Source: Nemopilema nomurai (taxonomy: Eukaryota > Cnidaria > Scyphozoa > Rhizostomeae > Rhizostomatidae). Taken from it: a DNA stretch of 64,000 nucleotides. Positions 35,821 to 45,727 of this stretch are shown one piece after another; the stretch's first letter is position 1; each line of letters starts with the position of its first letter. The stretch is from the NCBI GenBank assembly GCA_003864495.1, contig ML133394.1, positions 1,550,001-1,614,000 on the forward strand. The letters are read 5' to 3'. Made by a program: the position numbers and the translations under genes. Under the pieces are notes generated by a model. That model was not told where the DNA came from. It worked only from the letters and a program-made list of their open reading frames with translations, and ran no database searches.

Positions 35821-36699
35821 ATGGCCGTTTATATTGCCGCGGTCCTAATTGTAGCGGCCATAATAAATTACTTTTTCCTTGTTAAAAGCATCGAAACATC
35901 AGCAGAAAGCAAGGGAACTACAAATTACAGACAAATTCATGCCTACGTCACAGTTGGGTTTGTTCTGTTGCTAATTTCAGCATCATTCATCGCGTACTAT
36001 GTCTGGATCTTTCCAACCTTCTTCAAGATTTTGTCTTTGACGGGAATACTGCACTGCGCTCTTTTCTTCTATGTCTGGGTAAACATATCATTCAATTATT
36101 TAGCAGTTGTATGCACGTCTCCAGGAAAAGGCTTTACGCTGACAGAATTGGACGAAGAAGGTTATTCAGCAGATGACCGTCCGATATGTGGCAAATGTAG
36201 ACGGCTGAAATGTCAGGGAACTTTTCATTGTAAAGTGTGCACCTTCTGTGTGCGTATGTTCTCCCATCACAGTTATTTAGCAAATAACTGCATAGGACTG
36301 AACAATTTCTCATACTTTTACTTATTGTTATGGTATTCCTTCTTGGGTGAACTGTATGGGATTTGGCTGTTACGTGAACCATTCAAAACATGCACTCTTC
36401 ATATGATGGGGGAGCAAGCAACCAATTGCGGAGAATTAGGGGATAGTCTCCTGCTTTTCCCTATCTTGTTAGTTGCATTTATCTCCACAAGTTATTCATT
36501 ATCATTCCACACAACCCTCCTCAAAATGGATGTATCACCAAAAGATTTTTCCACAGAGCTGAGAACATCACCCACTTACTATGGATTTGCAAAGTATCTT
36601 TGCTGCAAGATCTTCAAAAGAAAGTTATATCGACACAGAATTAAGCATCTATTGTGTGAACGAAAGCCACAATGGAGCATCTATTCTTGCCCTCTCTGA
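35821..36699 (+). CDS. Intronless DHHC-family (palmitoyltransferase-like) membrane protein with SHHS motif
   Basis: A 292-aa single-exon protein. The start is the ATG at 35821 (context AAAATGG); the frame stays open slightly upstream without another ATG. Predicted membrane segments lie near residues 3-21, 42-62, 66-98, 164-183 and 210-230. The cysteine-rich DHHC domain is at about 120-162 with family zinc ligands C123, C126, H136, C137, C140, C143, H149, H150 and C157 all in register. However, the Asp and the acyl-accepting Cys of DHHC are both Ser (S148-H-H-S151). In active family members the Cys forms the acyl intermediate, so this copy is predicted to lack S-acyltransferase activity while keeping the fold. 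Lack of introns beside heavily spliced neighbours suggests a retrocopy. The particular ZDHHC subfamily is not clear. It could be a functional pseudoenzyme or a decaying copy; the frame is intact. Confidence 0.82.
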   Translation: MAVYIAAVLIVAAIINYFFLVKSIETSAESKGTTNYRQIHAYVTVGFVLLLISASFIAYYVWIFPTFFKILSLTGILHCALFFYVWVNISFNYLAVVCTSPGKGFTLTELDEEGYSADDRPICGKCRRLKCQGTFHCKVCTFCVRMFSHHSYLANNCIGLNNFSYFYLLLWYSFLGELYGIWLLREPFKTCTLHMMGEQATNCGELGDSLLLFPILLVAFISTSYSLSFHTTLLKMDVSPKDFSTELRTSPTYYGFAKYLCCKIFKRKLYRHRIKHLLCERKPQWSIYSCPL

Positions 36700-39600
36700 A
36701 TGAGCCTCCTATTGATTTGTCAGCAGAGGACATTGTTGATTATGAGCTGGAGTCAGAACACATGGTATGACCGTATCCGGAAAATGGATTCAAAAAGTGA
36801 ACATACAGTTTCAAGGATGCCTGCTGCTTCATAAGTTTGACTGTTTTATATTTGATAGCTTGGTTTTCTAGTAGTATCGAATCCCTCAAACACAGATCCC
36901 TAGCAAATTCATTTTGCTAAAATGCCTTTAAAGTTGCATAATTTTGGACACTTAAATCTGGGTGGCAGTATACAAAATTATTGATGCTAATCTGCAAGAA
37001 AGACTGCCTTTATTGTTATCTTTGGAAATTTTCATGTGATGTACAGTAGGATCTTAAGGTAATTTATTGTTTTTCAATGCATCATCATTCTACAAGCTAT
37101 TTTGAATAATCTAGCCTGGTAAATTTTTCTTCTGTTGTCTTTTGATTTTTCTATATCTGTCAACTTCACCAGCAAAATACAGGCAAGAAAGCAGTTATTA
37201 ATTCATAATTGGTGCAAGGGTTAATAGTTGGAAAATCATGTTCAGAAATTTCTTCTTTGTCTATTCCATTTGACAAAGAGGGATACTTCTTTAATCCATA
37301 AAGGGCTAATTTGACAGTGCATTATTCATTAAAGCTTTCTTTGCTCAATGCTGAACAAGTATTTAAAGAAACCAATATCAAAATCTATTCATGTTTTGAA
37401 CATGTATTAATTAAGAATTTTAGCTTCCATATTTTTAAGTGACATTTTTATTGATGAAAGTTGCTATACCTAAACTCTGTATAGAACAATAAGTCCTTTA
37501 TGATTTTGAGTTTCAGAAATGCTCTGATGAATGTGAGACTGTAGTTTTGTTACCAATACCTGGAGTGTATACCATTTTGTTAGTCAAAGCCAAATATTGT
37601 TGTACCAGTATTGTATCACTCTATAAAAAGACCACAACAATATATGTTCGGAACAAAGAAATGGAATGTTGCCCAATCATAGAGAATGTTGCCCAATCAT
37701 AGAGAAGTGTACAAATTGATGATAAAGTAAGGTATGCTGTATAGTCGAGTGACTGATAACAAAAAAAAAATTTGCAATAGTCACAATCCATTTGTGATAT
37801 ATGACACATTTTTGTTGTAAAAGCTTAATTTTCACAAAAAGAGATTGTTTGTAGGAAGAAACTAAGATGGCAAAGACAGACAGTTCGGGGGGCTGAAGTT
37901 TCCACCAGCTTGGCCCTTTTTACACAAAGAAAAGATTGGTGTAAAATGTGCATCACTTGTATCAAATTTAATCTCAGAGTTCACATCTTCTAGACCCTGT
38001 GAGCAAAGGCTTAGATCCTGAAAAGTCAGCTTACAAAAATGATGATTTATTTTGGTTTTTAAATGGTTTGTATTTTGGTTTGGGTTGTAAATGAATGTGA
38101 CAACAAAGGTAAACCTGCATGTCCCAGACAGAAAATCATTTGTAAGCATGTTCTTGCTTTCTCAACAGTAAGAATAACCCTACAATTTTTTTATAGATAT
38201 ATTAACTATCAACAAAACTTAATTTGTTGTTAATTTATTCATTAATAAATTTATTGTGGCATTATACCATTACTGTTGTCTGTCATGGCAACAGCCAATT
38301 CTAATTAGGTGGATAATCATCAAACATGAAGTGTGTCTGTTGAGTTAAACAAGATAAGGTTCAAAGAAAATTTCAACATGGCTGACAACATAGATTGTGC
38401 TGAAGAGACCAACTGCAAACATTATAATTGATCTTACATTTAGAAAGGATTTTTTAACAAAAGGTCAAATTCAGAGATATTTGGTCCATGCTTTTTCTCC
38501 TTTGACATTGAATGAACCCCCTGCTATCTTCTATTGTCCATTTTTCTGCATGATTGGAGGACGCATACATGGTTTACTTCTTCGATTGCACTTTCTAGAG
38601 TCAAAGTGCTTTGCCCATTTACTATCGATAAATTCTCAAGGAACAAAACAAACATGGTTTCACCAACAGTTGAAATTATTTTCTATTATTATTTGACTTA
38701 TTAAGACATTAAATTTCCACTAAATCAACTGCAATATTTACAGAGATGGCGCCCATCACAAGCAGGAAATAATTTACTTCGACCTTCCGGGGTATTTTAT
38801 CAGTAACCAAGTTTTTTCTTCGATTGTAATGTGTCATAGACATTTGACAAACACTCCTGCCATGCGCCATATCAAGCAGCCAAAGTATATTTACACAGTT
38901 AGTAGGCAGAATAATTGTTCGGTTTTTTCAATAAACTTTTATTTTGGAGAGCATGTGGATGAATTTTAGCGTAATGATCAGGGATAACGAGACTAATGTC
39001 TTCCCAATTCAAAACAGAATGGTAAATAAAAATGAGCATTTCATTGGCACATCATAGAAGTTGAGGTTAGTTGCTTGGGTGTTATTCCCGCCTGCCTTAC
39101 TAGGTAGCAAAGGAACCGGCGGTGTTCGCTACTACTGGTGTTTAGGCACCAGAAGCGCGATATCTAACTTGTTCAGTTCCAACATATTCCAACACAATGA
39201 AAAACCCCAATTGTTTTTTAAAAGCTCCAACTAGCTCCAACTCCAACCAAGCTGATAATTCCAACTATTTCAATAGGTTTTTCGCAGGCACATGTTTATT
39301 TGAAGCCAAATAGTCACTGCTCTCACAAAATTCAGAACAGTACACAGCCGTAAAGAGCTTAATTGGTGCAGATGTGTGGAAAGTGAGGTGAAACGGCGAC
39401 GAAGAGGCATATGCTAGAATTTTGCAAAAACTGAAGGTCCAAGTATCCGCCCAGGATTATGTTTAAAAACAGCTCTTTACCAACGAAAAGCAAAGAGAAT
39501 ACTTTCTCCACTACGAATACTTTTTTGACATGGAAAAAAACACTTTTTACATATGAATAGAGGTTATGCCGAAATAGGATTGGTTGCATGCATGACGACC

Positions 39601-40123
39601 AACTTTTGCTGATTTCCAATCTGCTCTATCTAAACCCGATGAGCTGAAAAATTAAACATGATTCATGGACAAATCTGCACCATAGATTGTTGTGTTCAGG
39701 GTCGGAGCAGAGAAAGACTTTTGTTTGAGACTATACTTTGATTATATATGACTTACTATTATACAAGGCTATAATGACTCATGGCTTACATTTCGACCTC
39801 CATTCGAGTTGTTATCGTTAAACTAACCTCGAATCCCACCCATGTGCCCGTCGCCTAACTTGATATACAGATTACAGAGAAAAGTTCGCGAGATGCATAC
39901 TACATGTCAACCATTACAACGTAGAGGTATCTTTCTAAAAAAGTTGGGTTTCTCGAAAGTATTCGTGAGACAAGGACCTGGGCTGAGTGACGTAACTCAA
40001 TACGTAACACGTGACCGCTGTAACTATTTGTTGGGAAACATATCTTTTACTTGCGAGAATTGTGTCAGATGAGAAAGGAAGCCTATCTTTGCACTAAAAC
40101 ATTATCTGAACAAGTGCTTTGTG
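36700..40123. other. Intergenic region, DHHC gene to family B repeat
   Basis: AT-rich with no convincing gene. Just after the DHHC stop, a second frame runs from an ATG at about 36673 for 32 codons with acidic composition (see findings). A 19-20 bp direct duplication (AATGTTGCCCAATCATAGAG) occurs at about 37665-37704. The open frames at 38397-38696 and 39359-39619 have no recognisable features. Confidence 0.5.
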
Positions 40124-40252
40124 GTACAAAACTTCACAATGGCTAGAAAAAGCGGAACTAGTTTTCGCATACTTAAAAGTTCTTTTTTCGTCCGACACAC
40201 CTCAGAGTATGCAAACGTCGGAAGATAACCAAAAACTGACCGAATAAATAGC
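40124..40252 (+). repeat. Dispersed repeat family B, copy 3
   Basis: The best-preserved copy: GTACAAAACTTCACAATGGC, GCATACTTAAAAGTTCTTTT, TCAGAGTATGCAAACGTCGG, and AAAAACTGACCGAATAAATA in order. It lies about 240 bp beyond the stop codon of the minus-strand GPCR. Confidence 0.7.
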
Positions 40253-40495
40253 AAGATGCGTAAATGAATGAATGAATAAACATTATCTCTTCATAAATAT
40301 GGGGTTCTTTGCTAGCGCGGAAGAAGATACGTTGAAGCAGAAACGATGGGCTCTTTGTTTTTGTTGGGCTGATGGTTCGCACCCGAGCCTGGGCACCCCT
40401 ATCCTAAATACATATGAGTACCCAACCCGGGGAAATAAGGCAAGGATGTTTACAAGCCTTCATTTTGCTGGAATCCGAAAGATATCCCAGGACCA

Positions 40496-41326
40496 TCATA
40501 TTAGCGGAACTGTTCTTCGCCCCCTTTTAGTGCTTAAATACAAGATCGCATCAATCATTAAATTGACAACCAACAAGCCCAAGGACGCCGTGGCAGCTCT
40601 TCCTTTGACATTGCTGCACTTGTGTTCATTATTATTCATACTTAAAACAACAATTGCGGGCATATTTAAAATAAAGTAGCTTGTTGCTATTGCTAGACAA
40701 ACTTTGGTTAGTTTCTCCCCGTCTTGATCATTCCTTGATCTTCTTACATCGACACTCGCACTGCTGACCTGCACTCTCTGTCTTCTAAATTTATAGGACA
40801 TGATTATCTTGAAATAAACATAGCCAAGAAACACCACACCAAAGGAACGACCTATCAAAACGACTATTGCTCCCATTCTTGCATGCTCATGCAACGCACT
40901 TGAAATGGAAGTGGAAATGCCAATAAGCAACGAGATGAAACAGCTGATTATTATTCTTTTCACAGTTTTTGTGCTTTGAGTTATTCTGTACTCCAGCGGC
41001 CGGGTCGTAGCTCTGTACCTTACATACGCCAATTCCAAGTTCGCTGCTAGCTGTGCAATTGTCACAGTAGTAACCACAGCCGTGGCGGCAAAATCGATAA
41101 ATTTCTTCCCCTTCTCGTTTGAGTCTTTTTTCTTTGTTACATTTTTAAAGATTATGCATACAGAGAACGCAAGGTTGGCAAGTCCGATGAAGGCAAAGGA
41201 ATTGTTAACGGGCCGGTGAAAAGACCTCTTCTTGAATACAACAATGACCATAATCGCGTTGATCAAGACTGCACACGCTGCCAGGCCGAATACAGGGGCT
41301 CTACAGAGGAGCAAGCTCTCATCCAT
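40496..41326 (-). CDS. Intronless rhodopsin-class (class A) GPCR-like protein
   Basis: A 276-aa protein from the ATG at 41326 (the frame is open upstream but has no other ATG). Seven hydrophobic segments fit TM1 (about 12-31, with N23 of the usual GN..V), TM2 (42-60), TM3 (78-104), TM4 (124-144), TM5 (152-178), TM6 (206-228) and TM7 (244-264). The TM3 end reads VRYRATTRPLEY, with Arg103-Tyr104 and a PL in loop 2 as in class A receptors, but the acidic residue of DRY is Val. TM6 keeps a central Pro223. TM7 has DAILY in place of NPxxY, while position 2.50 is Asn51 rather than Asp. No TM3/ECL2 cysteine pair is seen. Ligand and coupling are unknown. Cnidarian genomes have large families of such intronless orphan receptors. 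It lies antisense to the other single genes here. Confidence 0.8.
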   Translation of the reverse strand: MDESLLLCRAPVFGLAACAVLINAIMVIVVFKKRSFHRPVNNSFAFIGLANLAFSVCIIFKNVTKKKDSNEKGKKFIDFAATAVVTTVTIAQLAANLELAYVRYRATTRPLEYRITQSTKTVKRIIISCFISLLIGISTSISSALHEHARMGAIVVLIGRSFGVVFLGYVYFKIIMSYKFRRQRVQVSSASVDVRRSRNDQDGEKLTKVCLAIATSYFILNMPAIVVLSMNNNEHKCSNVKGRAATASLGLLVVNLMIDAILYLSTKRGRRTVPLI

Positions 41327-41440
41327 GACTTCTATGCAGACGGTGTAGCAGCAATATGATGGCAATGAGTGGCACGAAAAAGCGAGTGCCAGTATATTAG
41401 ATCACCCCAGCAAACAGGTTCACGCAACTGGCCGAATGTT

Positions 41441-41765
41441 TGATAGATGTCGCTGTGACTCTCTTGATAAATGTCGTTGTGTCTCTCCTGATAGATGTCG
41501 CTGTGACTCTCTTGATAAATGTCGATGTGACTCTCCTGATAGATGTCGCTGTGACTCTCTTGATAAATGTCGATGTGACTCTCTTGATAAATGTCGATGT
41601 GACTCTCCTGATAAATGTCGCTGTGACTCTCTTGATAAATGTCGATGTGACTCTCTTGATAAATGTCGATGTGACTCTCTTGATAGATGTCGATGTGACT
41701 CTCTTGATAAATGTCGATGTGACTCTCTTGATAAATGTCGTTGTGTCTCTCCTGATAGATGTCGC
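41441..41765 (+). repeat. 24-bp minisatellite, 13 full copies plus a partial
   Basis: Units of the form TGATAAATGTCGATGTGACT + CTCT start at 41441 and every 24 bp to 41753. Variation falls at fixed positions (GATAGA/GATAAA, CTGTG/ATGTG/TTGTG, CTCTCT/CTCTCC). Because 24 is a multiple of three and the unit lacks stops in most frames, long open frames cover it on both strands. I regard these as by-products. The array begins 114 bp upstream of the GPCR start codon, on its 5' side. Confidence 0.96.
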
Positions 41766-43005
41766 ATCAGTAACTTACTGCTCGTGTTTTCTACCAATAG
41801 CAATGATTTGAATCTTCCTATGCGGCAGGTGTTCTTCAGTTTGCTCCAGCTTTCTCGTTCGTTGCAGGTGCTGATGTACCGAGGGAGCGTTTACGAAGTA
41901 TTTGACACAAACAGACTTTCGATAAGGAGCCAGATAGGGCCTTTCTCGACAGTCATTCAATGGGGCTTTCTGGTGATTTACTCTTAGGGCTGTCATGAAG
42001 AAAGTAATTTCCAAAAGTACAGTGACGACAATTTTCCTATAATTGGGCAAGCTAGGTCGTCCTTTCACCTAGGTGTTTTGGAGTCTGTCTATATTCCAAT
42101 GGAAAATCCCATTTTATTTATGAAGAAAGTAATTTCCAAAGGTGTAAAATACCCCTTTCACGATCCGTTCACCGAAATTCAAAACGATGTCAGAGTTGTT
42201 TGGACCTTCCAATCCTGTTACGAAGGCACAGTACAACCTGTACGGTACAAGTTCGTTTCTCTACATTTTTAGCGATTTTTTTGCTGGATTCGTTAAATGT
42301 GGATGAAAGTTCATGACTGCGGGGGTGTCGCTAAAGGAGGATACAGGGGGCAACGTACCCCCCCCCCAATTTTATATCTATCAGCACAAGGGAGGTTTTG
42401 TAGGCAAATGATAAAATTTTGCGACCTTATTTTTTTGCTACACTTTTGGCGCATTTTCAGTAAAACGCGTGAAAGATTACAGCATAGAAGCTTATGATAA
42501 AGGAAATAAAAGTTCCTATTCTAATGAAATTCACTGCGTTATATTTTCTGGTGTTTCTAAATGTGGAATATTTTAAGATTTGCCAATGATATGGGGCAGG
42601 GCGTTAAATCAAGAATCTAACCATGCCCGTATTCTGACCACGTCCTAAAGTTATATCCTATTTTTGGCAAATCTCAATTTCGTACCCCCAAAAATTGCTC
42701 TGTAGCTCTGCCCCATGAATGAGCCAAGCGAATGAGCCCTCTTCTATTCCTGTCTCTCCTTGGTAGCTGCAATTCCCTTGCCCCCTCAGACCATGTTGCA
42801 TCGTTAGGTGAAAGCCATAGGCATACAGTATGAGAATTCTTCACTTATGTTTAAAGGATTATCCACTTTTGCGCTACTTAACATTGTTTGCGGGGCGAGA
42901 GGATTTAGCATCTTCTGCGATGGGTAAATTAGATTAAGTGGCAGAGTTGTAGAGGCCTTATACAAAACGGTGCAAATTTTTGTCTTTGTGCCGAGGCTTG
43001 TTTAA
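41766..43005. other. Intergenic region, minisatellite to transposon
   Basis: No gene is supported. A 21-bp direct repeat ATGAAGAAAGTAATTTCCAAA (less one base) occurs near 41995 and 42120. A C/G-rich patch with a run of ten C lies near 42360. Fragments around 42300-42720 (for example CGTACCCCC words) look like old repeat debris. Confidence 0.45.
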
Positions 43006-43182
43006 AGGTGAACTGACACGCAAAACTATTTTTTGATATAATGTAGAAAATGACGCGTAGAATCTTAATTTCAAGTTTTCGGTTAATTATTGCTTTCCGT
43101 TTCGTTGCAATTCTGCCTCAAATGTCACAAAATTATCGTTAACGACTCGGCCATTATCGGCATTTCATGTGACCTAGCGGGC

Positions 43183-43200
43183 GTGACGTCACAAACACCA
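43183..43200 (+). promoter_or_regulatory. CRE-type subterminal repeat, left end of transposon
   Basis: GTGACGTCACAAACACCA contains the palindromic cAMP-response-type octamer TGACGTCA. It lies 108 bp before the ATG of the THAP gene and has an exact mirror copy at the other end. It may be a promoter element or a transposase-binding site; sequence alone cannot decide. Confidence 0.55.
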
Positions 43201-43308
43201 TGTTTTCATCTCTCGAATACAAATCACGCACGAAGTGACCAGACACCTTGTTAATATTCTGCTACTTTTCGACGAGATAAACGTGGCCTGTGATTGCAGA
43301 TAAAGAAA

Positions 43309-45305
43309 ATGGTTGGTTGTTCAGCTTATAATTGCACTGGTAAAGGAAAATCGTTGTTCACATTCCCCGAAAACCCTATCATACGTAGACAGTGGATTAG
43401 AAATACAAAAAGGGAAAACTTCAATCCCGGTCCAAGAGCAGCGCTTTGTCAAGACCATTTCAAGCAAACTTCCTTCGAGAGGAATCCCGAGTTAATGGAA
43501 TTAACAGGCATTCGTTTTAAGTTAAAATTGAAAGCGGATGCTGTTCCAACGGAATTCGATTTCTCGTCACCCAAATTTAAGTGTAATGTCAAAGGGAAAA
43601 GACCGTATTTGGGGAGCAGGTTTGCGAGCAAATTTCAGAAACAGCTGGAGCCAAGCCTTAGCCCAAGAAAAAGCCCTGTTACTGCTGCTGGCAAAAGCAA
43701 AGCGCTAATGAAGAGAGCCCGTCATGAGGTTCGTCAAGCCATATTAATTTTACATAGCCTGTTACTGCATAGTACCTTCTAGATCATTGATTCTCAGAAC
43801 ACAGTATATTCGGCTTCTTTTAATTTTCATATTTAAAGCTGCACGTATTATTAAATTTTTTGGTTATGCTGTGGCAAATACTCCAAATATGCCCCTCCCC
43901 CCAGTCCGACCATGCCCACTTTTAATTGCCCGAAAGTAGTCAATTTCTACTTTCGATACTATTTTAACGGGCTCCGCCGCAGGTTAAGTGGAGAGGCCAA
44001 GATAAAATATAACAATCATAACAAAAGGTTTTATAAAAGCTCCAGTGTTTTGCAAATAAGTGAGGGGGCCATGCCCCCTTAATAAATACAAAAGGCTGAG
44101 AACAAGGGCACTTTAGCCCCCTTGCTCCTCCTATCAAAGGGCAAGAGGGCAGTTTCCCCCTCTTCCCCCTTTCCAGCTTCCCTGATAATGTGAATATTTC
44201 TAAAACAAAATGTGAGTTTTGTGAGATGACTTTTATTATGCTATCAATGTAAAATAAAGCGGGCAGTAGGAGCTTTGGGTTTCAAGCACTAAATAATTTT
44301 CAAAACATATGAAATGTATACCAGAATGAAACTGGAGGGGCGTTGCAGTCTCAGGCTCCTTTTCAGGAAAGCAGTGATAGACACCTGGGAGGAGGGGTGG
44401 TTGCCCCCAATTTTTTTGAGGAAAATGGGCTTTGGGTCTAAAACAATGGAACAATTTGACATCATCTTATCAAAACAAATGCTTTGATGTCTTCCATGTT
44501 GCAAAATGTGAGTTGCTTTGTCACTTTGCTGCATAGCAATTGGCATTAAATAAATTCATAGACAGAAAGGTTCAACTGATTTATAAATGAATGTTACAAA
44601 TCAGATGTAAAAACTCCTCCAACTCTTTAAAATATCAATTGTTGGCCAAATGTTTAAATATCTACACATTCCACTGAAATTTAATTTATAACTTCATTTG
44701 TAAATGAATATTGCTTTATTGTATTGATTATTTCTTAAAGAGTTGAAACATTGATTTACTGCTATATTCTAATCCAAATAAAATGACAATCATGCTTGAA
44801 ATTCAATTACTGATATAAAATTCCTATCAGCGATTGCAAGAAAGGTAGAAGAAATTAGCAAGAAGAGGACAACAGCTGTGGTAAATGAATGGGTGCCATC
44901 AATAAAAAATCATGTATATTGGTGTGCATCAACTAGCAAAGATAGTCCACAACTAATCAAGGAAAAGTGGCTTTCTCTTTTCAACCACATCATTAATAAG
45001 CACGAAGGACATGATGGACAACTTTTTAAATGCTGTGAACATGGGCCTATGGAGCGTGAATGGTTGATAAAAGGTATCTTATGCAAAAATTGCGAGCCAA
45101 AAACTTGTTGGATGGGATCATGTTTAAAAAGCATTTACTTGTGTTTGTGTTTCTTATGAGACAACAAACATTGATTAACACAAATACTCTTTTTTCAGGA
45201 AAAGCTGCATATAAAGAATTGAAAGACAAATTGACCAAAACACAACTTCTTAATGACATAGCTAAGCTTTCACCTTCCTCCATATCCTCGGTGTTGTCAC
45301 TTTGA
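43309..45305 (+). pseudogene. Truncated THAP-domain transposase gene of the Kolobok-type element
   Basis: Exon 1 (43309-43728) encodes a classic THAP zinc finger: C4-x4-C9-x37-C47-x2-H50, with invariant P20, W29 and the AVPTEF box (78-83). Exon 2 (from about 44845, acceptor uncertain, to 45073) encodes an ISKKRTTAVVNEW linker and an aromatic/Cys/His-rich segment with NHVYWCASTS and KCCEHGP. Exon 3 (45199-45305) begins with KAAYKELKDKLTKTQLLNDI and then reads into sequence antisense to the minus-strand gene before a stop. About 250 aa would be made, far shorter than a complete transposase and lacking a catalytic core. The ATG at 43309 is chosen because it places the finger at the N-terminus, as the family requires. 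It could still make a DNA-binding fragment. Confidence 0.75.
43971..44062 (+). repeat. Dispersed repeat C, copy 1, nested in the transposon intron
   Basis: Matches 60655-60750 in order: GCTCCG..GCAGGTT, AGTGGA..GGCCAAG, ACAA.CATAACAAAA, AAAAGCTC.A.TGTTTT. The surrounding C-rich patches (about 43890-44180) may belong to the same insertion, which would then be younger than the transposon copy. Confidence 0.6.
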
Positions 45306-45424
45306 CTAGGCCCACAAGCTGCATCTCTTTGTGACCGCGGTAGGGGCTCAAACATATAAGGGCGAATCGTTGCCTGTTGTTGTAAATCAGGATAACTGAA
45401 TTCTGTATCGGAGTCTGAATCCAT
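45267..45424 (-). pseudogene. First exon of a second gene of the transposon, 3' part lost
   Basis: From ATG at 45424 the minus strand encodes an acidic N-terminus MDSDSDTEF followed by QQQATIRPYMFEPLP. A splice-donor-like AAG|GTGAAA falls at about 45267/45266 (exon ending in MEE). The PYMFEP-type motif recalls N-termini of uncharacterised cnidarian proteins that I associate, from memory, with a P2X7-like C-terminal domain; this is a weak assignment. No later exon is present before the + strand gene takes over. It is presumably the remains of a companion gene of the intact element. Confidence 0.55.
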
Positions 45425-45530
45425 TTTCAACGTATCGATCGATCCTCTTTCGCAAAATCAAGTCGATCCAACCAAAGTCAGAAAAGGCTTCCAGTTCCAA
45501 GTGGCGCAAGTGTATTCTGTGATTCTAATG

Positions 45531-45548
45531 TGGTGTTTGTGACGTCAC
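45531..45548 (-). promoter_or_regulatory. CRE-type subterminal repeat, right end of transposon
   Basis: Exact inverted copy of the left 18-mer, 106 bp upstream of the minus-strand ATG. Both convergent genes therefore have the same TGACGTCA-containing block about 107 bp from their start codons. Confidence 0.55.
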
Positions 45549-45727
45549 GGATTTGACAAAGCTCGGACGAACTCGCAGTTAATCGGAAGGTTGTCGGTGA
45601 TGAACTTTAGCGCTCAAAAACTCGCAAACGGTGCTTAATTTTCAAAAACTGAAAACGCCCTGATTGTTTTGACCAGATAGACTTTCAATAGAGATCAAGT
45701 TAATTTTGCGTGTCAGTTCACCTTTAA

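Larger units (their letters stand above)
43006..45723. mobile_element. Kolobok-type DNA transposon, internally deleted, with TTAA target duplication
   Basis: A 2718-bp element bounded by TTAA (43002-43005 and 45724-45727) with perfect 20-bp terminal inverted repeats AGGTGAACTGACACGCAAAA. A second, subterminal 18-bp perfect inverted repeat, GTGACGTCACAAACACCA, lies at 43183-43200 and 45531-45548. Inside are a THAP-domain gene on the + strand and the first exon of another gene on the minus strand, converging near 45270. TTAA insertion plus a transposase with an N-terminal THAP domain is the known signature of the Kolobok superfamily. The missing 3' parts of both genes show this is an internal-deletion derivative. 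Piggybac also uses TTAA but lacks THAP transposases and has different TIR ends. Confidence 0.85.

Noticed and set aside
41436..41987. 183-codon + strand frame (and a 127-codon minus-strand frame) of 8-residue repeats
   Set aside because: It is produced by the 24-bp minisatellite, whose period is a multiple of three. Several frames on both strands are open equally, and there is no flanking coding character.
43002..45727. piggyBac assignment for the TTAA-flanked element
   Set aside because: The THAP zinc finger in the internal gene and TIR ends starting AGGT fit Kolobok rather than piggyBac.
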